Source: an uncultured Eubacteriaceae bacterium
Lineage (GTDB): Bacteria; Bacillota; Clostridia; Lachnospirales; CAG-274
Length of the DNA: 5,728 nt
Reading direction: 5' to 3'
NCBI GenBank assembly: GCA_946534775.1
Contig: CAMNCZ010000093.1
Span: forward strand, 1 to 5,728
The position numbers were made by a program, and so were the translations under genes. Below, piece by piece: positions 5,716-5,728 of the stretch. Below the pieces are notes generated by a model, which searched no databases, was not told where the DNA came from, and was given only the letters and a program-made list of their open reading frames with translations. The number at the start of each line of letters is the position of its first letter. The stretch's first letter is position 1.

Positions 5716-5728
5716 CCCTGCGGGGCAT

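Noticed and set aside
5716..5728. Start of a structured RNA or riboswitch (CCCTGCGGGG)
   Set aside because: Only 13 bases remain before the window edge, too few to recognise any aptamer.

Overview
The window looks like chromosomal DNA of a low-GC Bacillota, most likely an anaerobic gut Clostridia (Oscillospirales or Lachnospirales type). The evidence is AT-rich intergenic DNA with GGAGG-type ribosome binding sites, a Bacillus/Clostridium-style LexA, a PF06541 membrane protein of a kind common in Clostridia, a galacturonate-catabolism gene and a large multidomain cyclic-di-GMP signalling protein. No rRNA, tRNA, CRISPR array, transposase or phage gene is visible. The species assignment is inference from gene content.

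Layout from left to right. Positions 1-993 (minus) hold the N-terminal 331 codons of uxaB (tagaturonate reductase), cut by the window edge. Upstream of it lie a candidate promoter and a tandem pair of imperfect 24-bp repeats. A rho-independent terminator (1187-1215) ends the next minus-strand gene, a five-helix PF06541 membrane protein (1244-1840) with its own extended -10 promoter. Next come a DnaQ-like DEDDh 3'-5' exonuclease (1968-2639) and lexA (2685-3305), both on the minus strand and probably one transcript in the order lexA then exonuclease. The 45 bp between them are almost entirely a 14-bp tandem repeat. LexA has a promoter whose -10 is overlapped by an SOS-box-like dyad, so autoregulation and SOS control of the exonuclease are plausible.

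Divergently from lexA, the plus strand carries one large gene (3598-5607): receiver, HD hydrolase (HD-GYP-like), active-looking GGDEF, then a C-terminal part that I read as a second, degenerate GGDEF domain. The HD domain keeps its metal ligands but has lost the GYP signature. The catalytic GGDEF has a textbook inhibitory site, and the degenerate copy repeats the same RxxD spacing. After this gene the right edge has a strong candidate promoter reading out of the window, followed by a 38-bp near-perfect palindrome in the presumed leader of the next gene.

The genes form three functional units: uronate catabolism, the LexA/exonuclease DNA-damage unit, and cyclic-di-GMP signalling. Nothing here is a clear undescribed system. 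The most notable items are the tandem-domain architecture of the signalling protein and the mini-ORF chain created by the 14-bp repeats.
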